DNA of 64,000 nucleotides from Globodera rostochiensis (lineage: Eukaryota; Nematoda; Chromadorea; Rhabditida; Heteroderidae), in NCBI GenBank assembly GCA_018350325.1, contig JAEVLN010000005.1:754142-818141 (forward strand), written 5' to 3'. Below are positions 33,544 to 45,021 of the stretch, piece by piece. Under the pieces are notes generated by a model. The model was not told the DNA's origin. It worked only from the letters and a program-made list of their open reading frames with translations, and ran no database searches. How positions within the stretch are numbered: position 1 is the first letter of the stretch; each line of letters starts with the position of its first letter. The position numbers and the translations under genes were made by a program.

Positions 33544-35129
33544 ATGTCCACGATTATAAAAGAAGGCTTTGTGGAAAAATTCAAAAGCGGCTTTTTGTCC
33601 AGCAAATGGAAGTCCGTGTTTGCCCGACTTTATTCCGATTCCACATTGGCACTGTACAATGATCGGGTAAACCGAATTTTTGCTAATTATTTATGAATTA
33701 AAAAATGTTTAATAAATTTTTTAATTAAGTTTATTTTTTCATTAGGGTGACTCACGTCCGACGGAAAATATATTCATCAAAAATGTCATCCCATATATTT
33801 GTGTGGGCTATATGACTGACCGTATGCCGGTCCGTCGTCCATCGCTTCCGCCCGGCACTGCTGTCCAACGTAATTTAACACAAATTTTTTATGACAATTA
33901 AATCCAAATATCAAAATATTCAAACTTTAATCTAATTTCAATTTGATTATGAAATTTTTATTTTGCAGGTTTGGTCGGCATTGGCTTGGACCCGCGAGCG
34001 GAGAAGGTCCATTGGATACTCTTTCCGTCAGAACAGATTTTAGAGTAAATTTACACAAAAATTACCTGTAAAATTTAGTTTTATGATTAGGGAATGGCTG
34101 AATGGCATTATGTCCACGTTGCCAATGCCGCCACCAAACGTTCCGCCAGTACCCATCCCACAAAACACAGCCTTTGGTACTGTATTTAAACAACATTTAA
34201 ATTACAAATTATAATTTAAATTTTTGTGCAGTTCCTCCGCCGAAGTATCCGGACCAGCCTCCGCCATATGGTCAGCCTGGACTACAACAACAACAACAGC
34301 CACCGTATTACCAACCGCCAGCAGGGTACGGTAATGCACAGCAGTTACCGTATCCATCACAACAAACTGTGGTCATTGATCGGACGAGCGCTCCAAGCGG
34401 AGGCTATGGAGGGTAATTTTAAGCTGTAAAATATAAAAATATTCAAAATGAATTTTAAAATTTTAGATAAATTATAAATTGTTTGAAATTGTCTATTAAA
34501 ATAAATAATTATAAAAAGTATTGTTACCATTCAGCTCATCCGGCTTTGGCACTGGTCTCGCGGCCGGCATGGGCGGTGCCATGGTTGGCTCTCTGCTCGG
34601 TTATGGCATCGGCAGTTTCTTCGCCCCCCACGGTGGTTGGGGAGGCTGGGGCGGTTGGGGAGGCGGCGGCGGATATGGCGGTGGGAACGGATTCGGAGGC
34701 GGATACATTCAGGTATTAAAATAGAGAAATTAATGAATTTCAAAATTTAGAAAAAGGCATAAAAATTCACATTATTGGAAGATTTCCAGGACAATGACAC
34801 TTATGTGACAAATAATTACTACACGAACAATGACGACTCATCAACACCGGCCCAAAATTCAGGAGGCAAAATTTAAAAATATATTTTAAAAGAAATTAAA
34901 TCTCTAAATCTCAAAAATATATTAATTATAAATTTTTATTTCTTGAAAATAATATTAAATTAAAATATTTAAAATAGCGAGAAACTGCAAAAATAATCCA
35001 TTTTTTGCAGATTATTCGACACCCTCCCAAAACGATAATACAGACTACGGCGACAGTGGCGGAGGTGGCACATGGGACGATGGCGGCGGATTTGACGGGG
35101 GATTCGATGGGGGCGGAGGTGATTGGTGA
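33544..35129 (+). CDS. PH-domain protein with Gln/Pro- and Gly-rich C-terminus (320 aa)
   Basis: Exons: 33544-33666, 33746-33869, 33969-34044, 34091-34176, 34232-34412, 34535-34712, 34790-34865, 35011-35129. Residues 1-110 form a pleckstrin-homology fold: KEGFVEKFKSGFLSSKWKSV (strands 1-2), LALYNDR, then the closing helix with its conserved tryptophan, ILEEWLNGIM. After it come a Pro/Gln-rich linker (PPKYPDQPPPYGQPG, poly-Q), a hydrophobic glycine-rich segment (GLAAGMGGAMVGSLLGYGIG) that could insert in a membrane, Gly/Trp repeats (GGWGGWGGWGG) and an acidic Gly tail. The last intron begins GC (GGAG|GCAAAA). If retained, the protein ends GGKI instead. PH domains bind phosphoinositides; the partner is unknown. 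Confidence 0.75.
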
Positions 35130-35900
35130 TCAATTGGACAGATAAATTCGTAATGACCATTAATTTGTTTTAAAATTGTAATGAAAGTATTAAAAGATAC
35201 AGGCAAACGCAAAGATTAAAGAATTGTAGAGAAACTGAACAATGATCAACTCCAATCGTTGTAAACAATAAATGCATTCAAGTGTTTTATTAACCGCAAT
35301 AAGGTTTCATTTGAGGTTACGGTAGCCCTCAGTACAGTAACCACGGTTATACTGTTCAAGAAAATATCGGAATTTTCGATTTTCAGGTTCAAAAATTTTT
35401 CAGAAAAAACCAAGGCTACTCGATTTTTTTTTAAAAATAAAAATTTTTTCAAATTGAGAAACAAATTCTTTTATTAGTGGAACTGATGAAGTTGGGAGAG
35501 GGTCTGAAAACAAAAAAAAAATATTTTAAAAAGTCTGGTGGGCCAAGTTTTCGCTTCCAAGTTAGAGCAGACAACAGTCCAATCATTAAAAGCTATTCTT
35601 TGTACTTTTTTTTTCAATAAAATCTAATTTTTTTGAGAATTTTTTGACCGGGGCTAAGCCCGGCGGTCTCACCGACAAATGAGCTGGGCATTTGCCATAT
35701 TTTGGGGGTCCGCGCCATATTTTTTTCCATGTTTTGGACCTCGATGCCGTATTTTTGCCTATTGGAATATGTCACCTGGATCAGTCCGAGCTCTAAATTA
35801 CATACATATTCATTTATAAATGCATATGTTATCGCAATTTTAGAGCTAAATGTTCAAATGAAAATCGATTTATTGTTGAAAAGGGCCAGACGCCATTTAG
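35130..35900. other. Non-coding stretch
   Basis: No gene is seen. It separates the PH-domain gene from a MITE. No structured repeat is recognised. Confidence 0.4.
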
Positions 35901-36408
35901 TAGGGTGGGGATTTTTAGGCTTAAGCCTATTTTTTCTGCAGCTTTGTTTTGACGAGTTATGCACAAAAAACGTTTTTAGTCGGAAATTTATCGTTTTAAC
36001 GAGCCTATCCGAGCCTAAAAAAGCCTATTTTGGCATTTTGCCCAAAATTCCTTAAGAAAAATGCAATAAAATTCAATTTTTGAATTTTTCTTGCCAAGAT
36101 CACTAATTTTTTGAAAAATTTTTCATAAAAAATACAATAAAATTTAAATTTTTTTTTGGTCAGGATCCTTCATAAAATTCACTTTTTAGGCATTTTTTTG
36201 CAATTTTTCTTGTCTGAAAGTAGCAGCCCTACGGAAGATAATTTTCACATGTAAAAAAAAGTTTTTAAGCGATTTTTTTTATTTTTACACACATTTTTTC
36301 GAGCCTATTTTTGCTTGTGAACTCAATTTTTGGAGCCTATTTTAGCATTTTTTGGAGCCTATTTAGGCGCCTATTTCGAGATTTTTCAAGCCTAAAATCC
36401 CCACCCTA
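35901..36408. mobile_element. hAT-type MITE (word GAGCCTATTTT)
   Basis: The ends TAGGGTGGGGATTTTTAGGC and GCCTAAAATCCCCACCCTA are inverted. Flanks GCCATTTAG and GCCATTAG form an 8-bp target duplication with a one-base slip. The interior repeats GAGCCTATTTT and carries the core ATTCCTTAAGAAAAATGCAA shared with other MITEs here. Confidence 0.85.
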
Positions 36409-36609
36409 GCCATTAGAGAAGATTTGCAACCAAAAACTTAAATTGTACGAATCAAGAAGCACAATTTTCGGGAAATAAAAGAACTAAAGACATCATCCAA
36501 AAATTAAATGGAAGTAATAACAAAAAATGTGGCTCAGAGGGGCCTACACAAATCGCATAAATCCGAAATTATGGGAATTTCAGCACTTTTGGAAGCCTTT
36601 AAAATCGGC

Positions 36610-39067
36610 TTATGCGATTTTTGCTCGTTTCAAAGCTCGCAAAACTACGGAATCACTAACGTTTCCCTCCCCCGAAAAGTCGATGTTAGACAACATTTTG
36701 ATCAGATTTCTCATCATTTCTTCAAAATTGGGCCTATTTTCTTCGTTCTGTTTGAAATACCAATCGTTGAAAGCCTTCTCCCATTCACCACGCAATTGTT
36801 CAATTTCCTCCCATTTTTGATCATTTCCCATTTTGTGAAGGTCATATTTCAGCAGAATCAATTCGTCCATTTTTAAATACTTTAAATTCGCATAATTCCA
36901 ATCGCTTTTTTGCAACATTTGTTCAATTTCCCTAATAATTTCAGGAACAATTTGTTTCAAATCTGTACAATTAAAAGTTTTTATTTATTTTTTATTAACA
37001 AATTGACACAAATTATGTTAAACAATTTTTTTCTTCAATTATTTATTGGAATCTTAAATTGTTCACGCTTTTATTACCGTTTATTGGGTTGAAATCGACT
37101 TTTGGAGTTTTGCCATTGTACAAATCTTTGTTATCAATATATTTTTTGATTTCTTTTTTTTTTCTAAAAATATTAATTTAATAGTAATTTAGATTACTAA
37201 CTAAAATTAAAAATAAGTAATTGTTATCAGTGTTTTCCTGTCCTAGCATGGCCTGTTCTGTTCTAGAGTGAGTGAGTGATATGGGTTCGAACCCCTCTGT
37301 GTAAATTTTCTGCCTTTCTATGAACTTCGATGGTAGAGTAAACAATTTAAAAATATTTCGGATTTAAACAAAAAAAATTTGTCTTCAAAATTTATTAATT
37401 AAAATATGCCTCAATTCAACAAAAGCGATTTTTGCCCGAGAATGGATTAACAAAATAGGAAGAGATATTAAGACTGCCCAAGTTCATGCCATTGACGGCA
37501 ACGTGAAAAAAATACATATTTACTTACGACATCTCTTTGCATTTATTTGAAATTAAATTCTCAATGTCAACTTTCAGCAATTCTTCTTTTAGAACCATTT
37601 CTGCCTTTGCCATCTCCAATAAAATTAAATTATCGTTTGCAACTCCGATCAACTCGATGTTTGGATTATTTTCTGCCTTCGCCGTTTCTAACAAATCTGC
37701 AACAAAAAATGCCAAAGCGCAAAATTCATTTTGAATTTGAATTTCTATTTTTTCAATAGGCTCTTCCGGTCGATTTAAACGTTTAGAAATTTGTTTTAAA
37801 TCCGATGAATTGAGTAAAATGTAAAAATCATTGTCCATTTCGCCAAGCTTCTTTGCCATTTTAAAAATTTCATAAAATGTTGGCGGATCGTGGAACAATG
37901 CAAGCAGAAGTTTGAAATCATCGAACTAAAGTTTATTTGAGAGCAAAATAAAAACATTTCTGAATTGGTTAAGTTATTACATTGTGTAATTTAATTTAAT
38001 TCAGAAAAGTGAACATTACCAATATAATAGAGTCATTAAACGGTGAAACGCGAAACCCGTGAAATTTGTCGATGTTCGCTGTTCTTCGCTTGTCCCACTG
38101 TTCATACCATATTCTATTCCGTCCCATTTTTGAAAGTTTTATTAATTCATTCGTTTCTTTTTGTTCCTTTTTCTTCGTCGTTTTGGCCATTTGTTTCAGC
38201 TCCGCATCGAATTGTTGGCGAAGAGAGCCATTCGAATTGGCGTCATTTAATTCAAATTCCTTTTCATTTAATAATTTTGGTTCAAAATAAATTCGGAACA
38301 GACTTTTCAAACTGTACCCGCACCACTCACTTTGAGCTGGGTTAAAAAAGAACTTTGAAATGTCACTCAGACTTCCTATAACATCAAACAATGTGCCATC
38401 ATCAATCCTTTCACCAAGTTGAAGCTTGAAAATTGGCTTCACTGCGGGAAGCTGTTGAACAAGCATTGAGTCAACACCTTTAATAAATAAAATTGAAGTC
38501 CGCAAGAATTGCGATCCCAAAAATTGGTAAACCCAGGGATTGGAAATACCAAAATCGAGTTTATGGAAAATCCGTTCATATTTTTCTTCTATTAGGCAGT
38601 TCTTAAATTCGACCAATTTCATCTAAACTCCTTTACCTTCGACGTTGACTCGGAATAAATATTCAAACAAAATGTCCAAATATTTGCGGAATTTGTGGCA
38701 TTCAGTCCGCTCATACTCTCCCTTAATTTGTTCCACAATTTTGGCACATTGCCAATTCTGTCTCATCAAAAACAGAACGCCAAGAGAAGCCTCGGACTTA
38801 TGCACCAAATGTTCTCGCATCTGTTTGAATCCAAAAGTTCTTCCATAAATGCTATACTTCACTTTATTCCTTTCTTTACATTGCCAAAAATTGGAAGGAT
38901 CTTTCACAAAAGCAAGGAATTTATCGTCATCGACCTAATTAGGAGATAATTTAAAAATATATAAATATTTCATTAACTATTTAACTCATTAATTTCACCG
39001 ATTCCTTTGCATTTGTAAGGGAAAATAAAATAATTAGACAAGAAATTGCAGAAGCAAAACAACGCAT
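36610..39067 (-). CDS. Secreted helical protein E (590 aa), intact paralogue of D
   Basis: Exons on the minus strand: 39067-38999, 38934-38637, 38588-38020, 37925-37528, 37163-37078, 36962-36610. Signal peptide MRCFASAISCLIILFSLTNA. The body is helical and charged, with blocks matching D: FVKDPSNFWQCKE, RTSILFIKGVDSML, PPTFYEIFKMAKKLGEMDND, DWNYANLKYLKMDE, LKRAKIA at the end. Exon 2 to exon 3 uses a 48-bp intron (GAAG|GTAAAG ... AATAG) that removes an in-frame TAG. Exon 1 uses a donor three codons upstream of that in D because the D site (GTGAGT) reads ATGAGT here. All phases close. I recognise no domain. It could be a secreted effector: one TGGCAT is at 39125, and the rest of its upstream region is displaced by a MITE. 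Confidence 0.72.
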
Positions 39068-39231
39068 TGTATTTAAAATGGAGTGATGCTAAATTTTATC
39101 AACATTGTAATGCAATATTAATAATGGCATTGCATTAAATAACGATTTTTTAATGTCAATTAACGTCAACAATTATCGACTATTTAATACATAACGTCCA
39201 ATGCGGAAAGGCCACCTCATCGGATAAGGAG

Positions 39232-39849
39232 CAGGGCTGCACAAAATTTCGTTTCGTTTTCGAGTTTTTTGGGTTTTGTTTTCGTAAATGAAAAAATAAT
39301 TTTTTTGATTTCGTTGGATCAATTTTACGAAAAAAGTGACTCCTAAAGAATGGATTTTTTGGAGATAATTTTAAATCGTATGCTTTTTTTTAAATTTTAT
39401 TCAAAAACAAGAGAAAAATATGAATTTTTGGATCAATTTTCTTACAAAAACCGATCAAATTTTAAAAATCTCGGCGACGTCTATCGGCGGCACCGCCGAC
39501 TCCCCCCGCATCCAAGAGGTGCCAACTCACCTTGGAGAAAATATGGCATTTTATAAAAAATTTTCTTAAGGAATTTAAAAAAACAACAAAATTTTTTTGA
39601 GGGGAGCGGGTGGTCGGCGGTGCCGATAGACGCCGCAAATTCCCTTTCCCAGAAAATCTAGAAGCAATTATTTTTGCATTATAATTGTTAATTAATCGTT
39701 TTGCTTATGATTATATTTTTTTTTTAATTTTCGCGTCGTTTCGTTTCGTACGAAAACGTATATTTTTCGTTTTCGAGTTTTGTTTTCGTCCTAAAAAAAT
39801 TTTTTGTTTCATTTTCAAAAATGAAAAATTATATTTTCGTGCGGCCCTG
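39232..39849. mobile_element. hAT-type MITE (word TTCGTTTTCG)
   Basis: Ends CAGGGCTGCACAAAATTTCG and CGTGCGGCCCTG are inverted. The 8-bp duplication ATAAGGAG is exact (39224-39231 and 39850-39857). The interior has repeated TTTCGTTTCGTTTTCGAG words and encloses two copies of the GC hairpin repeat (39473-39497, 39616-39636). It sits in the upstream region of gene E. Confidence 0.9.
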
Positions 39850-40138
39850 ATAAGGAGCCTATGATTTTGGGCATATTCTCATCCAATACCCCCCCCCCCC
39901 CGCCCATGCAAAATTCAATTTAGATTCGAATTATGCAACATAAAATAATTGTTTTTTTATTGATTAACATAAAACAAAATAAAGAAAAAAAGTGCCAAAC
40001 GAATTTGACCCGGTGGCGCCGGAACTTCCCATTCCTTAAAAAATTCAAAAATTACCGTTTTTTAATTTTGGTTGCAAATCTCTTAACAAATCCTCTAAAT
40101 TACATACATATTCATTTATATCGCAATTAAAGAATTGT

Positions 40139-42740
40139 TTAAAATCTTTCATTGCCATTGTCGTCCCCTTCCATCGCCGCTGCGTCATTTGCCGCTTTCC
40201 TCCACGCCCTCTTCTGCCCTTGCCCAACTCTTTTCAGTGCCGTCCAATCGCCGACTTGGAACTGTTGCTCCAATACTTCCAGCGTTTTATTGCGCGTTTC
40301 AGGCAAAAATCTCCAAACAAAAATCAGAAAAATGAGTCCGACAACGGCGAGACAAGCAAAGTTGGCAGCCATTCCAATGGAATTGGTGCCGATCTGTGTT
40401 TGGATTTGGACAGTTTAAAAAAAGTTTGAATAGTATTTTAAGGCTCGTCCGGACTCTCTTCGTTCATCAAACATCAAAATGGGACTTTATCGTCGTTATG
40501 TGAAATGCCATGAGCCCCATTTTTTACCGGAAAAAGAAAAGCGATGGTGCATGCCGTAGTCCAGGCGATAGACATTCCGATGCCCGAGCAAATGCCGCGC
40601 AAATGCAGCGGAAAAATCTCAGCCGTGAGAAGCCTTTGATTGATTGGAAGTATCTCTCAAAACGCTTCACATTCATTTCACTTATTTCACTCACCAAGTA
40701 ACGGTTGAAATGCATCCCTGGGCAAATGTGAGGAAAATGAGCAGAAGTGCCAATGTGAGCCATCCCCGTGCCGGTCCGTAGGGCAAGAAGGTGAAGCAAA
40801 GTGTGATCAGAATGTCCATTCCGATGGCGCCCATTTGTCCCGCCATCAGCAAGCGTCGCCGCCCGACCCGCGACACCAGCAAAAGACCGCCCCATGAGGC
40901 CAAGAAAGAGACGACCTTAAACAAACAATAGGAAGCATTTGAAGAATACGATAAAGCGGTATTAAGTAATGAAAAATCATCCCACCCCAATGACGACGTT
41001 GCCGAGCAGTGCCGTCTTGGTGTCCAGGCCACCTTCTTCCAGCATTTTGGTGCCAAACATCATGCCGATGATCACCCCGTAGCATTGCTGTGTGAACGCT
41101 ATTCCGATGCCGACCAACATAATGGAACGGACCCAGGACACCGTTAGAATGTCGAAAAAGTTTGCATCCTTCTCCGAATTGGCACCGATCACATTTTGAA
41201 TTTCCCTTAAATGCACTTATTTCTAAGTGAGAACGGCAGAAGACAATTCACTGATCGAGAGAATAAATTAACCGAAATTCTTTGTGCGTTTGTAGCGATG
41301 TTTTGCGCATTCGTCGCAGTGTGTCGAAAGCTTTCTTTGGCTGTCCATTTTGGGCCAACCAGCGCGGACTCTCGGGCACCAAAAGAGCATGACAAAACAG
41401 CAGCACAACGGCGGGCACGACGACGGCCACGTTGATCCAACGCCAAATCGACGGCCTTTTGGGCGGAGGGTCAGCGATCGATCGGAAAGAACAAAAAACT
41501 TACGTGTCGAACCTGAACAAAAACAAAATTTCCACCAAAATGCTAATTCCATGTTTATAAAACACCAAAAAGTATTGTTCCATTAAAATGGTTATTTAAC
41601 TCATAAATTCAAAGAAATAGAGCAATAAGATCATCGAGTTTGGTTCGTTCATAAGCAAAAAATATGTGCGCAAATGGGAAAAAGTGATTTGCCAATTCCA
41701 CAATTAAAAATTAAATAAATTTAATTTTCACTTCTAAAACGGATTAAAACGATTTGATATTTCTTATTTTTCAGACTAATCATATTTTTCGTGCATGAAC
41801 TGAGAATGCCAACCACCCACCACTTTTTGCATTACCAAATATTCCCAAGCACCGCGCCAACGATGAACACGCACATTTCGCCAAAAACGATGAACAGAAG
41901 GCTCATCGAAACACTTTGCGATCGAAATTCGAGCGTTGCCATTTCGGCGAGAAGCACCGGTGCCGAAATGGTGATGCCACCGCACGAGAAACCGTACAAT
42001 AACCGAGCGACGATGAGAAACTGTACCAGTGGGGTAGAAAACAATAATAATCCAAATCGGGCACGGGTAAGATTAGACATGAAGGGGGGGGGGGTCGAGT
42101 GAATTTGTAATTTATAGGTATTACAAGTAGAGCCAATCGCAACAAAAGTGTTTACAAAAAAAAAACTTTTTGCCATCGATTTGTTTCCTTTTTGAACCCA
42201 CCGCGAGCGTTGGCGCGAGCGATGTGCACACACTGAACGCAATAAACAGCGCGTCAAATAGCACCAGGGTGCGCTTGCGTCCGATTCGGTCTGCCAACTT
42301 TCCGCCCACAAAGCCGGCGATGCCGGCACCAACCATAAAGCAGGAGGTGACAATGCCAACTTCGGCAGGGCTAAGATTCATCTCGCGGATGATGAAAGGG
42401 AGCAAAAAACAAGAGAAATGGATTAAAGGGATTTTAGACTATGTTTAAAATTTAAACATTTTCAAAAAACAGTCCCTACCGAATCATTGATAGAGGAAGA
42501 AGCGTAGCCGAACAGAAAGCCGCCCAAAGAGCAGCCCCAGCTGACCAGATGAAGATAGGAAGTGATTGGAGCGGAGGAGAAGCTATCGATCGCTGTGGGG
42601 GAGGTGGCGGAGAGAGAAGTGACCGATTGGCCTTCAGCCGAAACTTTGTGGGCTAATGATTTGCCGGGATGGAGCTGGACGGGCACGGCATTTTCGGTCG
42701 GCGTGGGCTTGTCACATGCGGAAGAAATTGGCACTTCCAT
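40139..42740 (-). CDS. Sugar transporter, MFS sugar-porter family (555 aa)
   Basis: Twelve-helix plasma-membrane transporter for a hexose or myo-inositol, probably proton-coupled (family inference). Exons on the minus strand: 42740-42480, 42438-42202, 42020-41836, 41455-41273, 41205-40986, 40915-40695, 40633-40528, 40393-40139. Visible signatures: DRIGRKRTLV after helix 2, LLYGFSCGGITISAPVLLAE in helices 4-5, PESPRWL after helix 6, QQCYGVIIG in helix 7, SRVGRRRLLMAG, TAEIFPLHLRG, and PETRNKTLE after helix 12. A ~70-residue Pro/Ser-rich N-terminus precedes helix 1. Intron 1 is only 41 bp. All phases close. Substrate cannot be read from the sequence. Confidence 0.9.
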
Positions 42741-42870
42741 TTGACACAATTGTTTTGTGCCGTTGCAGTGTCTGTTGAATATTGAAATAAACGAGCGCTG
42801 CTGGGAGAGCTTTTGAAAGAAAATCTTTGGAGCGAGGTGGAGGACTCAAACTGACGTTTCTGGTTATTCT

Positions 42871-43008
42871 TAGAGTAGAACGGGATCGGGATTTAACGGA
42901 AAACCCGGGACCGGAATTGGAAAATTAAAAAACCAGGGTTTTATAAACGAAGAAATTCAGTCTCAAAATTGGAGACTTCAGTACCAGTCCCGGTCCCGTC
43001 CTACTCTA
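42871..43008. mobile_element. Small hAT-type MITE (138 bp)
   Basis: Ends TAGAGTAGAACGGGATCGGG and CCCGGTCCCGTCCTACTCTA are inverted with few mismatches. The 8-bp duplication GTTATTCT is exact (42863-42870, 43009-43016). It lies only 14 bp from the next MITE and shares its GGGACC word. Confidence 0.9.
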
Positions 43009-43022
43009 GTTATTCTTAAAAG

Positions 43023-43936
43023 TAGGGTTGAGCGGGACCGGTACCGGGACCGGGACGGGATTTCCCGGTTTTTCAGGTCCCGGTCCCGGTCGGGACGGGA
43101 CTTTTTAAAATCTGAAAGTCCCGGTCCCGGTTTTTTGGTCCCGCCGGGACCGGGACCAACCGGGACTAAATTTACACCCCTAATGATGGCATCATCGAGC
43201 GACAATTTCAATCTTTTTTACAAGTGCTCCCCAAAGAACTCGGTGTCTTAGTGGTTTGTCTTCCGGCAAGTCAAATGTTTCTGTCGGGTTAGAGTCCGCT
43301 TGAGTACAAACATTTATTTATTCTTTTTCCTCTACTCACATGATTTTCTTCCCCTAATAATAAAAATATTTTAATTTAAATATATATATTTTTTTAAATT
43401 AAGCTAAAACAAGAATTTTTGAAATAAATTAATCACATCTTCCTGAATTTTTGCTTCAATTTCCTTAACAAAGATTGCCAATTTTTGTAAAAATTTCTCC
43501 GGCGGCGCCTGTCGGCACCGCCGGTTATCCTTCACTCTTACGTAAACCAGTTTTTTTCTCTAAATTTCGAAGCAAAATACATAATTTTGCTAAAATTTTG
43601 ATGAAATTCTTTAACTTGAGTCAAATTTCAAAAATTTTTCTCGGCGGCGCCTATCGGCACCGCCTACCCCCACCCTCCCTAAAAGTAAATCTCAAAAAAT
43701 GATACGATAAAATTGAAGTTAAAGACAATGAGGAAGATATTTTGAATAACAAAAAATTTTTTTGTTTTACTATTGAACATTACAAAAAAAATTTTCCCTT
43801 GAAAAGTCCCGGTTAGTCCCGGTCCCGGTACCGGTCCCGGTTGAAAATGTTGGTCCCGGTCCCGGTCCCGGGTTTTCTGGTCCCGGGAAGTCCCGGTCCC
43901 GGTTTTTCCCAAAAGTCCCGGTCCCGCTCAACCCTA
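43023..43936. mobile_element. hAT-type MITE (word GGGACCGGGACC), with nested GC-hairpin repeat
   Basis: Ends TAGGGTTGAGCGGGACCGG and its complement are perfect inverted repeats. The 8-bp duplication CTTAAAAG is exact (43015-43022, 43937-43944). Both ends are filled with GGTCCCGG/CCGGGACC words. The middle holds a complete ~165-bp GC-hairpin unit (43501-43664) in opposite orientation to the 4844-5011 copy. Confidence 0.92.
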
Positions 43937-44327
43937 CTTAAAAGAGTTGCTTCCAAAATTAAAAGGCCGTTCGCTTGTGTGCCATAGGTCAATGTTGTTA
44001 AGAAAGTGGTCCAATTTTTAACAAAAAAATTTGAAAACTAAAAAATCCACAAAACCTCATTTTCAAAAGGCTTTTCAAAAAACAACAAAATGTGGCTAGG
44101 CCCCCAGATTCAATCTCTGTCTCTAACTTTTAACCCACTAAATATTTTGGTAAGAAATTGAAATGGACACATCTGATACTATAAGCGATATCGATAATAT
44201 GCTTAAATAGTCGAATATTTTCGACATCCGCTAACGCGTGGTTGCCATTATAGTTCGTCCCCGACCTCTCGAGGACGGAAAAGTCGGTGTCCGGGGTTGG
44301 CAATGTCGGGGACGATTTTGTAATTAT

Positions 44328-45013
44328 CAGGGATGCTACTTTTAGGTAAGAAAAATTGGAGAATAGGTACCTAAATAGGTGAGAAAAAATGCCAAAATAG
44401 GTACTAAATAGGTACAAAAACCGTGAAATAGGTACAAAAATAGGTAAGTAAAAAATTTTTACCAAAAATTTTTAAACACCAAACAAAAAAAGGGATTATA
44501 AATAAAAGCATATTTTGGGGTTTCGAGCATATTTTGGCATTTTTCATCGATTTCTGACTGTTTTTAAAAAATAATTCATATTTAACGATAGCCTTTTTCG
44601 AAAAAAATCCATAAAACTCGCATAAAAATAAGGAAACAAATTCGGCGCTGAAAAGGGCGCGTCCAAATGGCGCTGGAGCCGAAATGGCCAGAGTGATGAG
44701 TTGACCTGGCGTTTAAAACTACCGGAATTGCCATTTTTCGGTATTTTTGGTGCACATTTTGGCTTTCTTTTTGGCATTTTCAGCAGAATTATATTAAAAA
44801 AAATTCAAAAACCTGAAAATAGGTAACAAAAAGGTCGAAATAGGTAGAAAAATAGGTACCTAGGTAATAGGTAGAAAAAAGCCGAAATAGGTAAAATATT
44901 ATAAAGTCCATTCTAGGAGCTTCAAATTGAGCTAAAAATGTGTTTTTTGTGCTTAACTCAGCGTGCCAAGTTCGCAGAAAAAAATAGGTATTTACCTAAA
45001 AGTGCCAGCCCTG
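44328..45013. mobile_element. hAT-type MITE (word AATAGGTAC)
   Basis: Ends CAGGGATGCTACTTTTAGG and CCTAAAAGTGCCAGCCCTG are inverted. The 8-bp duplication GTAATTAT is exact (44320-44327, 45014-45021). AATAGGTA repeats about 15 times, concentrated toward both ends. No coding capacity. Confidence 0.9.
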
Positions 45014-45021
45014 GTAATTAT

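Noticed and set aside
37250..37320. tRNA candidate around GGGTTCGAACCCC
   Set aside because: Only a B-box-like word is present; no A-box, acceptor stem or anticodon arm can be drawn.
41211..41586. Plus-strand open frames across the sugar transporter
   Set aside because: They are antisense to exons that carry sugar-porter signatures (PESPRWL) and consistent splice phases.
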